DNA of 64,000 nucleotides, from positions 65,624,930 to 65,688,929 of the forward strand of contig JANCRA010000001.1 of the NCBI GenBank assembly GCA_024362935.1, written 5' to 3'. Made by a program: the position numbers and the translations under genes. Below, in pieces: positions 20,524 to 33,292 of the stretch (position 1 is the stretch's first letter; every line of letters starts with the position of its first letter). This stretch comes from Setophaga petechia. Its lineage: Eukaryota > Chordata > Aves > Passeriformes > Parulidae. The notes under the pieces were generated by a model that saw nothing but the letters and a program-made list of their open reading frames with translations, was not told the DNA's origin and searched no databases.

Positions 20524-22536
20524 ATTACCTTTGCAGTGCACTGTAGCATAGGCCTCTAGTCACCTACATCTAAGCAAATACCTTTTTCACTGTATCTCCA
20601 AAGGAGAATCTTTGCCTGTTGAGAAAACAGCTCCCATGGTTTTTAAAAGGGTACAAGAAGGTCTGCAGAGTGTTTTGCAAGAAGTACAAGAAAGTTGTCC
20701 AAAACCCCTAAAATTCGAATTGTACTGGGAAAGGAAAATGCAGGAGAGTGGAAAGGTACTGTTTTCTCTCAGTTTGCAAGCTGCTTACAAAATGTCAGTG
20801 TTTTGCAGCCTTTAGCTTTGCAGCGTCCTGTAGCAAGTGTCTCTAGTCACCTATATTTAAGCATATTCCTTTTTCACAATGTCTCGCAAGGAGAAACTCT
20901 GCCTGCTGAGAAAACATCTCCCAGGGTGTTTTAGAAGGTACAAGAAGGTCTGCAGAGTGTTTTGCAAGAAGTACAAGAAAGTTGTCCAAAACCCCTTCGA
21001 TTCGAATTGTACTGGGAAAGGAAAATGCAGGAGAGTGGAAAGGTACTGTTTTCTCTCAGTTTGCAAGCTGCCTACAAAATACCAGTGTTGTGCAGCCTTT
21101 AGCTTTGCAGCGTCCTGTAGCAAGTGTCTCTAGTCACCTACATCTAAGCATATTCCTTTTTCACAATATCTCGCAAGCAGAGACTCTGCCTGCTGAGAAA
21201 ACATCTCCCATGGTGTTTTAGAAGGTACAAGAAGGTCTGCAGAGTGTTTTGCAAGAAGTAAAAGAAAGTTGTCCAAAACCCCTAAAATTCGAATTGTACT
21301 GGGAAAGGAAAATGCAGGAGAGTGGAAAGGTACTGTTTTCTCTCAGTTTGCAAGCTGCCTACAAAAGACCAGTGTTGTGCAGCCTTTAGCTTTGCAGCGT
21401 CCTGTAGCAAGTGTCTCTAGTCACCTACATCTAAGCATATTCCTTTTTCACAATATCTCGCAAGCAGAGACTCTGCCTGCTGAGAAAACATCTCCCATGG
21501 TGTTTTAGAAGGTACAAGAAGGTCTGCAGAGTGTTTTGCAAGAAGTAAAAGAAAGTTGTCCAAAACCCCTAAAATTCGAATTGTACTGGGAAAGGAAAAT
21601 GCAGGAGAGTGGAAAGGTACTGTTTTCTATCAGTTTGCAAACTGTGCCACAATGCAAGTGTTGTGCAGCCTTTACCTTTGCAGTGCACTGTAGCAAGTGC
21701 CTCTAGCCACCTACATCTAAGCAAATACCTTTTTCACTGTATCTCCAAAGGAGAATCTTTGCCTGTTGAGAAAACAGCTCCCATGGTTTTTAAAAGGGTA
21801 CAAGAAGGTCTGCAGAGTGTTTTGCAAGAAGTACAAGAAAGTTGTCCAAAACCCCTAAAATTCGAATTGTACTAAGAAAGGAAAATGCAGGAGAGTGGAA
21901 AGGTACTGTTTTCTCTCAGTTTGCAAGCTGCTTACAAAATGTCAGTGTTTTGCAGCCTTTAGCTTTGCAGCGTCCTGTAGCAAGTGTCTCTAGTCACCTA
22001 TATTTAAGTATATTCCTTTTTCACAATGTCTCGCAAGGAGAAACTCTGCCTGCTGAGAAAACATCTCCCATGGTGTTTTAGAAGGTACAAGAAGGTCTGC
22101 AGAGTGTTTTGCAAGAAGTACAAGAAAGTTGTCCAAAACCCCTTCGATTCGAATTGTACTGGGAAAGGAAAATGCAGGAGAGTGGAAAGGTACTGTTTTC
22201 TCTCAGTTTGCAAGCTGCTTACAAAATACCAGTGTTGTGCAGCCTTTAGCTTTGCAGCGTCCTGTAGCAAGTGTCTCTAGTCACCTACATCTAAGCATAT
22301 TCCTTTTTCAAAATATCTCGCAAGCAGAGACTCTGCCTGCTGAGAAAACATCTCCCATGGTGTTTTAGAAGGTACAAGATGGTCTGCAGAGTGTTTTGCA
22401 AGAAGTAAAAGAAAGTTGTCCAAACCCCCTAAAATTCGAATTGTACTGGGAAAGGAAAATGCAGGAGAGTCGAAAGGTACTGTTTTCTATCAGTTTGCAA
22501 ACTGTGCCACAATGCAAGTGTTGTGCAGCCATTACC
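20524..22536 (+). repeat. Satellite block 9 (7-monomer unit, second copy)
   Basis: Monomers A1 20695, A2 20982, A2 21269, B 21556, A1 21842, A2 22129, then L from 22416. Copy of block 3, including the CCAGGG variant in the first monomer. Confidence 0.93.
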
Positions 22537-23078
22537 TGAAGTTGGGCTGGCCGATGTTAGAGATGCCCGGCAAGCTTGCCAGCCCGCTTGCAGTCAGCAG
22601 AGACGTGGCCACAGTTCAGCTTCAGCCCGTGGGTGAAGTGAAGGAGAGACTCTCCAGTGTCAGGCGCAGTCAGGTCTATTGTGTTCCCACTGGAATCTGA
22701 AAAGTGGAGGGTCCCGAGGGCGGGACCGTAACAGGTTATAAAGAGAGTGGGAGGTATGGGGTGGCAACATTCAGGAACAAATGGGGGTCCAGGGAAGGGT
22801 GTTACAAAAATGATACACATGGAAGGAAAACTAAAGGGGAAGAACTTAGGGAGGGGCCCCGGCCCCCTAACCAATCACTCGACGACCTAGTGAGAGATTT
22901 CTAGAAAAAGAGGCAGAAGGGCCAAGTGACTGGCAGGAAGCCGGGGGTGGAGAATGGAGAGAATACATTAGTTGTCATGGTAACTAAGGAGAGGTCAGGC
23001 GATTGACACTTAACTGGAGAAAAACTTGGGCAGAAACATAGCCAAAACAACTGAGGGGGAGCAGAACAAACCACAACA
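22537..23078 (-). mobile_element. Solo LTR copy 9
   Basis: Complete 542-bp LTR, ATTACC flanks, consensus by eye; partner of copy 3. Confidence 0.88.
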
Positions 23079-24517
23079 ATTACCTTTGCAGTGCACTGTA
23101 GCATAGGCCTCTAGTCACCTACATCTAAGCAAATACCTTTTTCACTGTATCTCCAAAGGAGAATCTTTGCCTGTTGAGAAAACAGCTCCCATGGTTTTTA
23201 AAAGGGTACAAGAAGGTCTGCAGAGTGTTTTGCAAGAAGTACAAGAAAGTTGTCCAAAACCCCTTCGATTCGAATTGTACTGGGAAAGGAAAATGCAGGA
23301 GAGTGGAAAGGTACTGTTTTCTCTCAGTTTGCAAGCTGCTTACAAAATACCAGTGTTGTGCAGCCTTTAGCTTTGCAGCGTCCTGTAGCAAGTGTCTCTA
23401 GTCACCTACATCTAAGCATATTCCTTTTTCACAATATCTCGCAAGGAGAAACTCTGCCTGCTGAGAAAACATCTCCCATGGTGTTTTAGAAGGTACAAGA
23501 AGGTCTGCAGAGTGTTTTGCAAGAAGTACAAGAAAGTTGTCCAAAACCCCTAAAATTCAAATTGTACTGGGAAAGGAAAATGCAGGAGAGCGCAGGGGTA
23601 CTGTTTTCTATCAGTTTGCAAACTGTGCCACAATGCAAGTGTTGTGCAGCCTTTACCTTTGCAGTGCGCTGTAGCAAGTGCCTCTAGCCACCTACATCTA
23701 AGCAAATACCTTTTTCACTGTATCTCCAAAGGAGAATCTTTGCCTGTTGAGAAAACAGCTCCCATGTTTTTTAAAAGGGTACAAGAAGGTCTGCAGAGTG
23801 TTTTGCAAGAAGTACAAGAAAGTTGTCCAAAACCCCTAAAATTCGAATTGTACTGGGAAAGGAAAATGCAGGAGAGTGGAAAGGTACTGTTTTCCCTCAA
23901 TTTGCAAGCTGCTTACAAAATGTCAGTGTTTTGCAGCCTTTAGCTTTGCAGCGTCCTGTAGCAAGTGTCTCTAGTCACCTACATCTAAGCATATTCCTTT
24001 TTCACAATGTCTCACAAGGAGAAACTCTGCCTGCTGAGAAAATATCTCCCATGGTGTTTTAGAAGGTACAAGAAGGTCTGCAGAGTGTTTTGCAAGAAGT
24101 ACAAGAAAGTTGTCCAAAACCCCTAAAATTCGAATTGTACTGGGAAAGGAAAATGCAGGAGAGTGGAAAGGTACTGTTTTCTATCAGTTTGCAAGCTGCT
24201 TACAAAATGCCAGTGTTGTGCAGCCTTTAGCTTTGCAGCGTCCTGTAGCAAGTGTCTCTAGTCACCTACATCTAAGCATATTCCTTTTTCACAATGTTTC
24301 ACAAGCAGAGACTCTGCCTGCTGAGAAAACATCTCCCATGGTGTTTTAGAAGGTACAAGAAGGTCTGCAGAGTGTTTTGCAAGAAGTAAAAGAAAGTTGT
24401 CCAAAACCCCTAAAATTCGAATTGTACTGGGAAAGGAAAATGCAGGAGAGTGGAAAGGTACTGTTTTCTATCAGTTTGCAAATTGTGCCACAATGCAAGT
24501 GTTGTGCAGCCATTACC
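23079..24517 (+). repeat. Satellite block 10 (5-monomer unit)
   Basis: Monomers A2 23250, B 23537, A1 23823, A2 24110, then L from 24397. Copy of block 4; first half of the second 1,981-bp tandem pair. Confidence 0.93.
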
Positions 24518-25059
24518 TGAAGTTGGGCTGGCCGATGTTAGAGATGCCCGGCAAGCTTGCCAGCCCGCTTGCAGTCAGCAGAGACGTGGCCACAGTTCAG
24601 CTTCAGCCCGTGGGTGAAGTGAAGGAGAGACTCTCCAGTGTCAGGCGCAGTCAGGTCTATTGTGTTCCCACTGGAATCTGAAAAGTGGAGGGTCCCGAGG
24701 GCGGGACCGTAACAGGTTATAAAGAGAGTGGGAGGTATGGGGTGGCAACATTCAGGAACAAATGGGGGTCCAGGGAAGGGTGTTACAAAAATGATACACA
24801 TGGAAGGAAAACTAAAGGGGAAGAACTTAGGGAGGGGCCCCGGCCCCCTAACCAATCACTCGACGACCTAGTGAGAGATTTCTAGAAAAAGAGGCAGAAG
24901 GGCCAAGTGACTGGCAGGAAGCCGGGGGTGGAGAATGGAGAGAATACATTAGTTGTCATGGTAACTAAGGAGAGGTCAGGCGATTGACACTTAACTGGAG
25001 AAAAACTTGGGCAGAAACATAGCCAAAACAACTGAGGGGGAGCAGAACAAACCACAACA
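24518..25059 (-). mobile_element. Solo LTR copy 10
   Basis: Complete 542-bp LTR, ATTACC flanks, consensus by eye, gcaaattgtgcc in the left flank; partner of copy 4. Confidence 0.88.
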
Positions 25060-26498
25060 ATTACCTTTGCAGTGCACTGTAGCATAGGCCTCTAGTCACC
25101 TACATCTAAGCAAATACCTTTTTCACTGTATCTCCAAAGGAGAATCTTTGCCTGTTGAGAAAACAGCTCCCATGGTTTTTAAAAGGGTACAAGAAGGTCT
25201 GCAGAGTGTTTTGCAAGAAGTACAAGAAAGTTGTCCAAAACCCCTTCGATTCGAATTGTACTGGGAAAGGAAAATGCAGGAGAGTGGAAAGGTACTGTTT
25301 TCTCTCAGTTTGCAAGCTGCTTACAAAATACCAGTGTTGTGCAGCCTTTAGCTTTGCAGCGTCCTGTAGCAAGTGTCTCTAGTCACCTACATCTAAGCAT
25401 ATTCCTTTTTCACAATATCTCGCAAGGAGAAACTCTGCCTGCTGAGAAAACATCTCCCATGGTGTTTTAGAAGGTACAAGAAGGTCTGCAGAGTGTTTTG
25501 CAAGAAGTACAAGAAAGTTGTCCAAAACCCCTAAAATTCAAATTGTACTGGGAAAGGAAAATGCAGGAGAGCGCAGGGGTACTGTTTTCTATCAGTTTGC
25601 AAACTGTGCCACAATGCAAGTGTTGTGCAGCCTTTACCTTTGCAGTGCGCTGTAGCAAGTGCCTCTAGCCACCTACATCTAAGCAAATACCTTTTTCACT
25701 GTATCTCCAAAGGAGAATCTTTGCCTGTTGAGAAAACAGCTCCCATGTTTTTTAAAAGGGTACAAGAAGGTCTGCAGAGTGTTTTGCAAGAAGTACAAGA
25801 AAGTTGTCCAAAACCCCTAAAATTCGAATTGTACTGGGAAAGGAAAATGCAGGAGAGTGGAAAGGTACTGTTTTCCCTCAATTTGGAAGCTGCTTACAAA
25901 ATGTCAGTGTTTTGCAGCCTTTAGCTTTGCAGCGTCCTGTAGCAAGTGTCTCTAGTCACCTACATCTAAGCATATTCCTTTTTCACAATGTCTCACAAGG
26001 AGAAACTCTGCCTGCTGAGAAAATATCTCCCATGGTGTTTTAGAAGGTACAAGAAGGTCTGCAGAGTGTTTTGCAAGAAGTACAAGAAAGTTGTCCAAAA
26101 CCCCTAAAATTCGAATTGTACTGGGAAAGGAAAATGCAGGAGAGTGGAAAGGTACTGTTTTCTATCAGTTTGCAAGCTGCTTACAAAATGCCAGTGTTGT
26201 GCAGCCTTTAGCTTTGCAGCGTCCTGTAGCAAGTGTCTCTAGTCACCTACATCTAAGCATATTCCTTTTTCACAATGTTTCACAAGCAGAGACTCTGCCT
26301 GCTGAGAAAACATCTCCCATGGTGTTTTAGAAGGTACAAGAAGGTCTGCAGAGTGTTTTGCAAGAAGTAAAAGAAAGTTGTCCAAAACCCCTAAAATTCG
26401 AATTGTACTGGGAAAGGAAAATGCAGGAGAGTGGAAAGGTACTGTTTTCTATCAGTTTGCAAATTGTGCCACAATGCAAGTGTTGTGCAGCCATTACC
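25060..26498 (+). repeat. Satellite block 11 (5-monomer unit)
   Basis: Monomers A2 25231, B 25518, A1 25804, A2 26091, then L from 26378. It keeps the tttggaagctg variant of block 5, so the 1,981-bp doubling came before the 15.6-kb duplication. Confidence 0.93.
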
Positions 26499-27040
26499 TG
26501 AAGTTGGGCTGGCCGATGTTAGAGATGCCCGGCAAGCTTGCCAGCCCGCTTGCAGTCAGCAGAGACGTGGCCACAGTTCAGCTTCAGCCCGTGGGTGAAG
26601 TGAAGGAGAGACTCTCCAGTGTCAGGCGCAGTCAGGTCTATTGTGTTCCCACTGGAATCTGAAAAGTGGAGGGTCCCGAGGGCGGGACCGTAACAGGTTA
26701 TAAAGAGAGTGGGAGGTATGGGGTGGCAACATTCAGGAACAAATGGGGGTCCAGGGAAGGGTGTTACAAAAATGATACACATGGAAGGAAAACTAAAGGG
26801 GAAGAACTTAGGGAGGGGCCCCGGCCCCCTAACCAATCACTCGACGACCTAGTGAGAGATTTCTAGAAAAAGAGGCAGAAGGGCCAAGTGACTGGCAGGA
26901 AGCCGGGGGTGGAGAATGGAGAGAATACATTAGTTGTCATGGTAACTAAGGAGAGGTCAGGCGATTGACACTTAACTGGAGAAAAACTTGGGCAGAAACA
27001 TAGCCAAAACAACTGAGGGGGAGCAGAACAAACCACAACA
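26499..27040 (-). mobile_element. Solo LTR copy 11
   Basis: Complete 542-bp LTR, ATTACC flanks; followed by the one-base-shorter ctccaaggag, as in copy 5. Confidence 0.88.
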
Positions 27041-29910
27041 ATTACCTTTGCAGTGCACTGTAGCATAGGCCTCTAGTCACCTACATCTAAGCAAATACCT
27101 TTTTCACTGTATCTCCAAGGAGAATCTTTGCCTTTTGAGAAAACAGCCCCCATGGTTTTTAAAAGGGTACAAGAAGGTCTGCAGAGTGTTTTGCAAGAAG
27201 TACAAGAAAGTTGTCCAAAACCCCGAAAATTCGAACTGTTCTGGGAAAGGAAAACGCAGGAGAGTGGAAAGGTACTGTTTTCTCTCAGTTTGCAAGCTGC
27301 TTACAAAATGTCAGTGTTTTGCAGCCTTTAGCTTTGCAGCGTCCTGTAGCAAGTGTCTCTAGTCACCTACATTTAAGCATATTCTTTTTTAACAATGTCT
27401 CGCAAGGAGAAACTTTGCCTGCTGAGAAAACATCTCCCATGGTGTTTTAGAAGGTACAAGAAGGTCTGCAGACTGTTTTGCAAGAAGTACAAGAAAGTTT
27501 TCCAAAACCCCTAAAATTCGAATTGTACTGGGAAAGGAAAATGCAGGAGAGTGCAGGGGTACTGTTTTCCATCAGTTTGCAAACTGTGCTACAATGCAAG
27601 TGTTGTGCAGCCTTTACCTTTGCAGTGCACTGTAGCAAGTGCCTCTAATCACCTACATCTAAGCAAATACCTTTTTCACTGTATCTCCAAAGGAGAATCT
27701 TTGCCTGTTGAGAAAACAGCTCCCATGGTTTTTAAAAGGGTACAAGAAGGTCTGCAGAGTGTTTTGCAAGAAGTACAAGAAAGTTGTCCAAAACCCCTAA
27801 AATTCGAATTGTACTAAGAAAGGAAAATGCAGGAGAGTGGAAAGGTACTGTTTTCTCTCAGTTTGCAAGCTGCTTACAAAATGTCAGTGTTTTGCAGCCT
27901 TTAGCTTTGCAGCGTCCTGTAGCAAGTGTCTCTAGTCACCTATATTTAAGCATATTCCTTTTTCACAATGTCTCGCAAGGAGAAACTCTGCCTGCTGAGA
28001 AAACATCTCCCATGGTGTTTTAGAAGGTACAAGAAGGTCTGCAGAGTGTTTTGCAAGAAGTAAAAGAAAGTTGTCCAAAACCCCTTCGATTCGAATTGTA
28101 CTGGGAAAGGAAAATGCAGGAGAGTGGAAAGGTACTGTTTTCTCTCAGTTTGCAAGCTGCTTACAAAATACCAGTGTTGTGCAGCCTTTAGCTTTGCAGC
28201 GTCCTGTAGCAAGTGTCTCTAGTCACCTACATCTAAGCATATTTCTTTTTCACAATATCTCGCAAGCAGAGACTCTGCCTGCTGAGAAAACATCTCCCAT
28301 GGTGTTTTAGAAGGTACAAGAAGGTCTGCAGAGTGTTTTGCAAGAAGTAAAAGAAAGTTGTTCAAAACCCCTAAAATTCGAATTGTACTGGGAAAGGAAA
28401 ATGCAGGAGACTGGAAAGGTAATGTTTTCTATCAGTTTGCAAACTGTGCCACAATGCAAGTGTTCTGCAGCCTTTAGCTTTGCAGCGTCCTGTAGCAAGT
28501 GCCTCTAGCCACCTACATCTAAGCAAATACCTTTTTCACTGTATCTCCAAAGGAGAATCTTTGCCTGTTGAGAAAACAGCTCCCATGGTTTTTAAAAGGG
28601 TACAAGAAGGTCTGCAGAGTGTTTTGCAAGAAGTACAAGAAAGTTGTCCAAAACCCCTAAAATTCGAATTGTACTGGGAAAGGAAAATGCAGGAGAGTGG
28701 AAAGGTACTGTTTTCTCTCAGTTTGCAAACTGTGCCACAATGCCAGTGTTGTGCAGCCTTTAGCTTTGCAGCGTCCTGTAGCAAGTGTCTCTAGTCACCT
28801 ACATCTAAGCATATTCCTTTCTAACAATGTTTCACAAGCACAGACTCTGCCTGCTGAGAAAACATCTCCCATGGTGTTTTAGAAGGTACAAGAAGGTCTG
28901 CAGAGTGTTTTGCAAGAAGTAAAAGAAAGTTGTCCAAAACCCCTTCGATTTGAATTTCGCTGGGTAAGGAAAATGCAGGAGAGTGCAGGGGTACTGTTTT
29001 CCATCAGTTTGCAAACTGTGCTACAATGCAAGTGTTGTGCAGCCTTTACCTTTGCAGTGCACTGTAGCAAGTGCCTCTAATCACCTACATCTAAGCAAAT
29101 ACCTTTTTCACTGTATCTCCAAAGGAGAATCTTTGCCTGTTGAGAAAACAGCTCCCATGGTTTTTAAAAGGGTATAAGAAGGTCTGCAGAGTGTTTTGCA
29201 AGAAGTAAAAGAAAGTTGTCCAAAACCCCTAAAATTCGAATTGTACTAAGAAAGGAAAATGCAGGAGAGTGGAAAGGTACTGTTTTCTCTCAGTTTGCAA
29301 GCTGCTTACAAAATGTCAGTGTTTTGCAGCCTTTAGCTTTGCAGCGTCCTGTAGCAAGTGTCTCTAGTCACCTATATTTAAGCATATTCCTTTTTCACAA
29401 TGTCTCGCAAGGAGAAACTCTGCCTGCTGAGAAAACATCTCCCATGGTGTTTTAGAAGGTACAAGAAGGTCTGCAGAGTGTTTTGCAAGAAGTACAAGAA
29501 AGTTGTCCAAAACCCCTTCGATTCGAATTGTACTGGGAAAGGAAAATGCAGGAGAGTGGAAAGGTACTGTTTTCTCTCAGTTTGCAAGCTGCTTACAAAA
29601 TGCCAGTGTTGTGCAGCCTTTAGCTTTGCAGCGTCCTGTAGCAAGTGTCTCTAGTCACCTACATCTAAGCATATTCCTTTTTCACAATATCTCGCAAGCA
29701 GAGACTCTGCCTGCTGAGAAAACATCTCCCATGGTGTTTTAGAAGGTACAAGAAGGTCTGCAGAGTGTTTTGCAAGAAGTAAAAGAAAGTTGTCCAAAAC
29801 CCCTAAAATTCGAATTGTACTGGGAAAGGAAAATGCAGGAGAGTGGAAAGGTACTGTTTTCTATCAGTTTGCAAACTGTGCCACAATGCAAGTGTTGTGC
29901 AGCCATTACC
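27041..29910 (+). repeat. Satellite block 12 (10-monomer unit)
   Basis: Monomers A1 27211, B 27498, A1 27784, A2 28071, B-with-A-patch 28358, H 28644, B 28930, A1 29216, A2 29503, then L from 29790. Copy of block 6 with the same chimeras. Confidence 0.92.
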
Positions 29911-30452
29911 TGAAGTTGGGCTGGCCGATGTTAGAGATGCCCGGCAAGCTTGCCAGCCCGCTTGCAGTCAGCAGAGACGTGGCCACAGTTCAGCTTCAGC
30001 CCGTGGGTGAAGTGAAGGAGAGACTCTCCAGTGTCAGGCGCAGTCAGGTCTATTGTGTTCCCACTGGAATCTGAAAAGTGGAGGGTCCCGAGGGCGGGAC
30101 CGTAACAGGTTATAAAGAGAGTGGGAGGTATGGGGTGGCAACATTCAGGAACAAATGGGGGTCCAGGGAAGGGTGTTACAAAAATGATACACATGGAAGG
30201 AAAACTAAAGGGGAAGAACTTAGGGAGGGGCCCCGGCCCCCTAACCAATCACTCGACGACCTAGTGAGAGATTTCTAGAAAAAGAGGCAGAAGGGCCAAG
30301 TGACTGGCAGGAAGCCGGGGGTGGAGAATGGAGAGAATACATTAGTTGTCATGGTAACTAAGGAGAGGTCAGGCGATTGACACTTAACTGGAGAAAAACT
30401 TGGGCAGAAACATAGCCAAAACAACTGAGGGGGAGCAGAACAAACCACAACA
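29911..30452 (-). mobile_element. Solo LTR copy 12
   Basis: Complete 542-bp LTR, ATTACC flanks, consensus by eye. Partner of copy 6 by the 15.6-kb shift and structurally of copy 16 by the 11.07-kb shift. Confidence 0.88.
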
Positions 30453-32750
30453 ATTACCTTTGCAGTGCACTGTAGCATAGGCCTCTAGTCACCTACATCT
30501 AAGCAAATACCTTTTTCACTGTATCTCCAAAGGAGAATCTTTGCCTGTTGAGAAAACAGCTCCCATGGTTTTTAAAAGGGTACAAGAAGGTCTGCAGAGT
30601 GTTTTGCAAGAAGTACAAGAAAGTTGTCCAAAACCCCTAAAATTCGAATTGTACTGGGAAAGGAAAATGCAGGAGAGTGGAAAGGTACTGTTTTCCCTCA
30701 GTTTGCAAGCTGCTTACAAAATGTCAGTGTTTTGCAGCCTTTAGCTTTGCAGCGTCCTGTAGCAAGTGTCTCAAGTCACCTACATCTAAGCATATTCCTT
30801 TTTCACAATGTCTCGCAAGGAGAAACTCTGCCTGCTGAGAAAACATCTCCCATGGTGTTTTAGAAGGTACAAGAAGGTCTGCAGAGTGTTTTGCAAGAAG
30901 TACAAGAAAGTTGTCCAAAACCCCTAAAATTCGAATTGTACTGGGAAAGGAAAATGCAGGAGAGTGGAAAGGTACTGTTTTCTCTCAGTTTGCAAGCTGG
31001 TTACAAAATACCAGTGTTGTGCAGCCTTTAGCTTTGCAGCGTCCTGTAGCAAGTGTCTCTAGTCACCTACATCTAAGCATATTCCTTTTTCACAATGTCT
31101 CGCAAGGAGAAACTCTGCCTGCTGAGAAAACATCTCCCATGGTGTTTTAGAAGGTACAAGAAGGTCTGCAGAGTGTTTTGCAAGAAGTAAAAGAAAGTTG
31201 TCCAAAACCCCTAAAATTCGAATTGTACTGGGAAAGGAAAATGCAGGAGAGTGGAAAGGTACTGTTTTCTCTCAGTTTGCAAACTGTGCCACAATGCAAG
31301 TGTTGTGCAGCCTTTACCTTTGCAGTGCACTGTAGCAAGTGCCTCTAGCCACCTACATCTAAGCAAATACCTTTTTCACTGTATCTCCAAAGGAGAATCT
31401 TTGCCTGTTGAGAAAACAGCTCCCATGGTTTTTAAAAGGGTACAAGAAGGTCTGCAGAGTGTTTTGCAAGAAGTACAAGAAAGTTGTCCAAAACCCCTAA
31501 AATTCGAATTGTACTGGGAAAGGAAAATGCAGGAGAGTGGAAAGGTACTGTTTTCTCTCAGTTTGCAAACTGTGCCACAATGCCAGTGTTGTGCAGCCTT
31601 TAGCTTTGCAGCGTCCTGTAGCAAGTGTCTCTAGTCACCTACATTTAAGCATATTCCTTTTTAACAATGTTTCAAAAGCACAGACTCTGCCTGCTGAGAA
31701 AACATCTCCCATGGTGTTTTAGAAGGTACAAGAAGGTCTGCAGAGTGTTTTGCAAGAAGTAAAAGAAAGTTGTCCAAAACCCCTTCGATTTGAATTTCGC
31801 TGGGTAAGGAAAATGCAGGAGAGTGCAGGGGTACTGTTTTCCATCAGTTTGCAAACTGTGCTACAATGCAAGTGTTGTGCAGCCTTTACCTTTGCAGTGC
31901 ACTGTAGCAAGTGCCTCTAATCACCTACATCTAAGCAAATACCTTTTTCACTGTATCTCCAAAGGAGAATCTTTGCCTGTTGAGAAAACAGCTCCCATGG
32001 TTTTTAAAAGGGTACAAGAAGGTCTGCAGAGTGTTTTGCAAGAAGTACAAGAAAGTTGTCCAAAACCCCTAAAATTCGAATTGTACTAAGAAAGGAAAAT
32101 GCAGGAGAGTGGAAAGGTACTGTTTTCTCTCAGTTTGCAAGCTGCTTACAAAATGTCAGTGTTTTGCAGCCTTTAGCTTTGCAGCGTCCTGTAGCAAGTG
32201 TCTCTAGTCACCTATATTTAAGCATATTCCTTTTTCACAATGTCTCGCAAGGAGAAACTCTGCCTGCTGAGAAAACATCTCCCATGGTGTTTTAGAAGGT
32301 ACAAGAAGGTCTGCAGAGTGTTTTGCAAGAAGTACAAGAAAGTTGTCCAAAACCCCTAAAATTCGAATTGTACTGGGAAAGGAAAATGCAGGAGAGTGGA
32401 AAGGTACTGTTTTCTCTCAGTTTGCAAGCTGCTTACAAAATGCCAGTGTTGTGCAGCCTTTAGCTTTGCAGCGTCCTGTAGCAAGTGTCTCTAGTCACCT
32501 ACATCTAAGCATATTCCTTTTTCACAATGTTTCACAAGCAGAGACTCTGCCTGCTGAGAAAACATCTCCCATGGTCTTTTAGAAGGTACAAGAAGGTCTG
32601 CAGAGTGTTTTGCAAGAAGTAAAAGAAAGTTGTTCAAAACCCCTAAAATTCGAATTGTACTGGGAAAGGAAAATGCAGGAGAGTGGAAAGGTACTGTTTT
32701 CTATCAGTTTGCAAACTGTGCCACAATGCAAGTGTTGTGCAGCCATTACC
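30453..32750 (+). repeat. Satellite block 13 (8-monomer unit of H type)
   Basis: Monomers A1 30624, A2 30911, B 31198, H 31484, B 31770, A1 32056, A2 32343, then L from 32630. It matches block 7 at +15,607 for most of its length and block 17 at +11,074 from about 31.8 kb on, including the ccatggtctttt variant. The two super-repeats therefore overlap here. Confidence 0.92.
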
Positions 32751-33292
32751 TGAAGTTGGGCTGGCCGATGTTAGAGATGCCCGGCAAGCTTGCCAGCCCG
32801 CTTGCAGTCAGCAGAGACGTGGCCACAGTTCAGCTTCAGCCCGTGGGTGAAGTGAAGGAGAGACTCTCCAGTGTCAGGCGCAGTCAGGTCTATTGTGTTC
32901 CCACTGGAATCTGAAAAGTGGAGGGTCCCGAGGGCGGGACCGTAACAGGTTATAAAGAGAGTGGGAGGTATGGGGTGGCAACATTCAGGAACAAATGGGG
33001 GTCCAGGGAAGGGTGTTACAAAAATGATACACATGGAAGGAAAACTAAAGGGGAAGAACTTAGGGAGGGGCCCCGGCCCCCTAACCAATCACTCGACGAC
33101 CTAGTGAGAGATTTCTAGAAAAAGAGGCAGAAGGGCCAAGTGACTGGCAGGAAGCCGGGGGTGGAGAATGGAGAGAATACATTAGTTGTCATGGTAACTA
33201 AGGAGAGGTCAGGCGATTGACACTTAACTGGAGAAAAACTTGGGCAGAAACATAGCCAAAACAACTGAGGGGGAGCAGAACAAACCACAACA
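32751..33292 (-). mobile_element. Solo LTR copy 13
   Basis: Complete 542-bp LTR, ATTACC flanks, consensus by eye. It lacks the aagcatag base of copies 1 and 7, so the 15.6-kb identity has ended by here. Confidence 0.88.

Larger units (their letters stand above)
17023..32629 (+). repeat. 15.6-kb super-repeat, second copy
   Basis: Second copy of 1415-17022. Real differences exist, so it is not a simple assembly echo: gg at 2478-2479 is a single c at 18086, and A at 3100 is C at 18707. Matching ends near 32.58 kb, where ccatggtcttttag replaces ccatggtgttttag and the next L monomer has variant ttgttcaaaac. Confidence 0.9.

Noticed and set aside
17023..32629. Second 15.6-kb copy as an assembly artefact
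   Set aside because: Base differences and a one-base length change exist between copies, and the flanks differ; still worth confirming with spanning reads.
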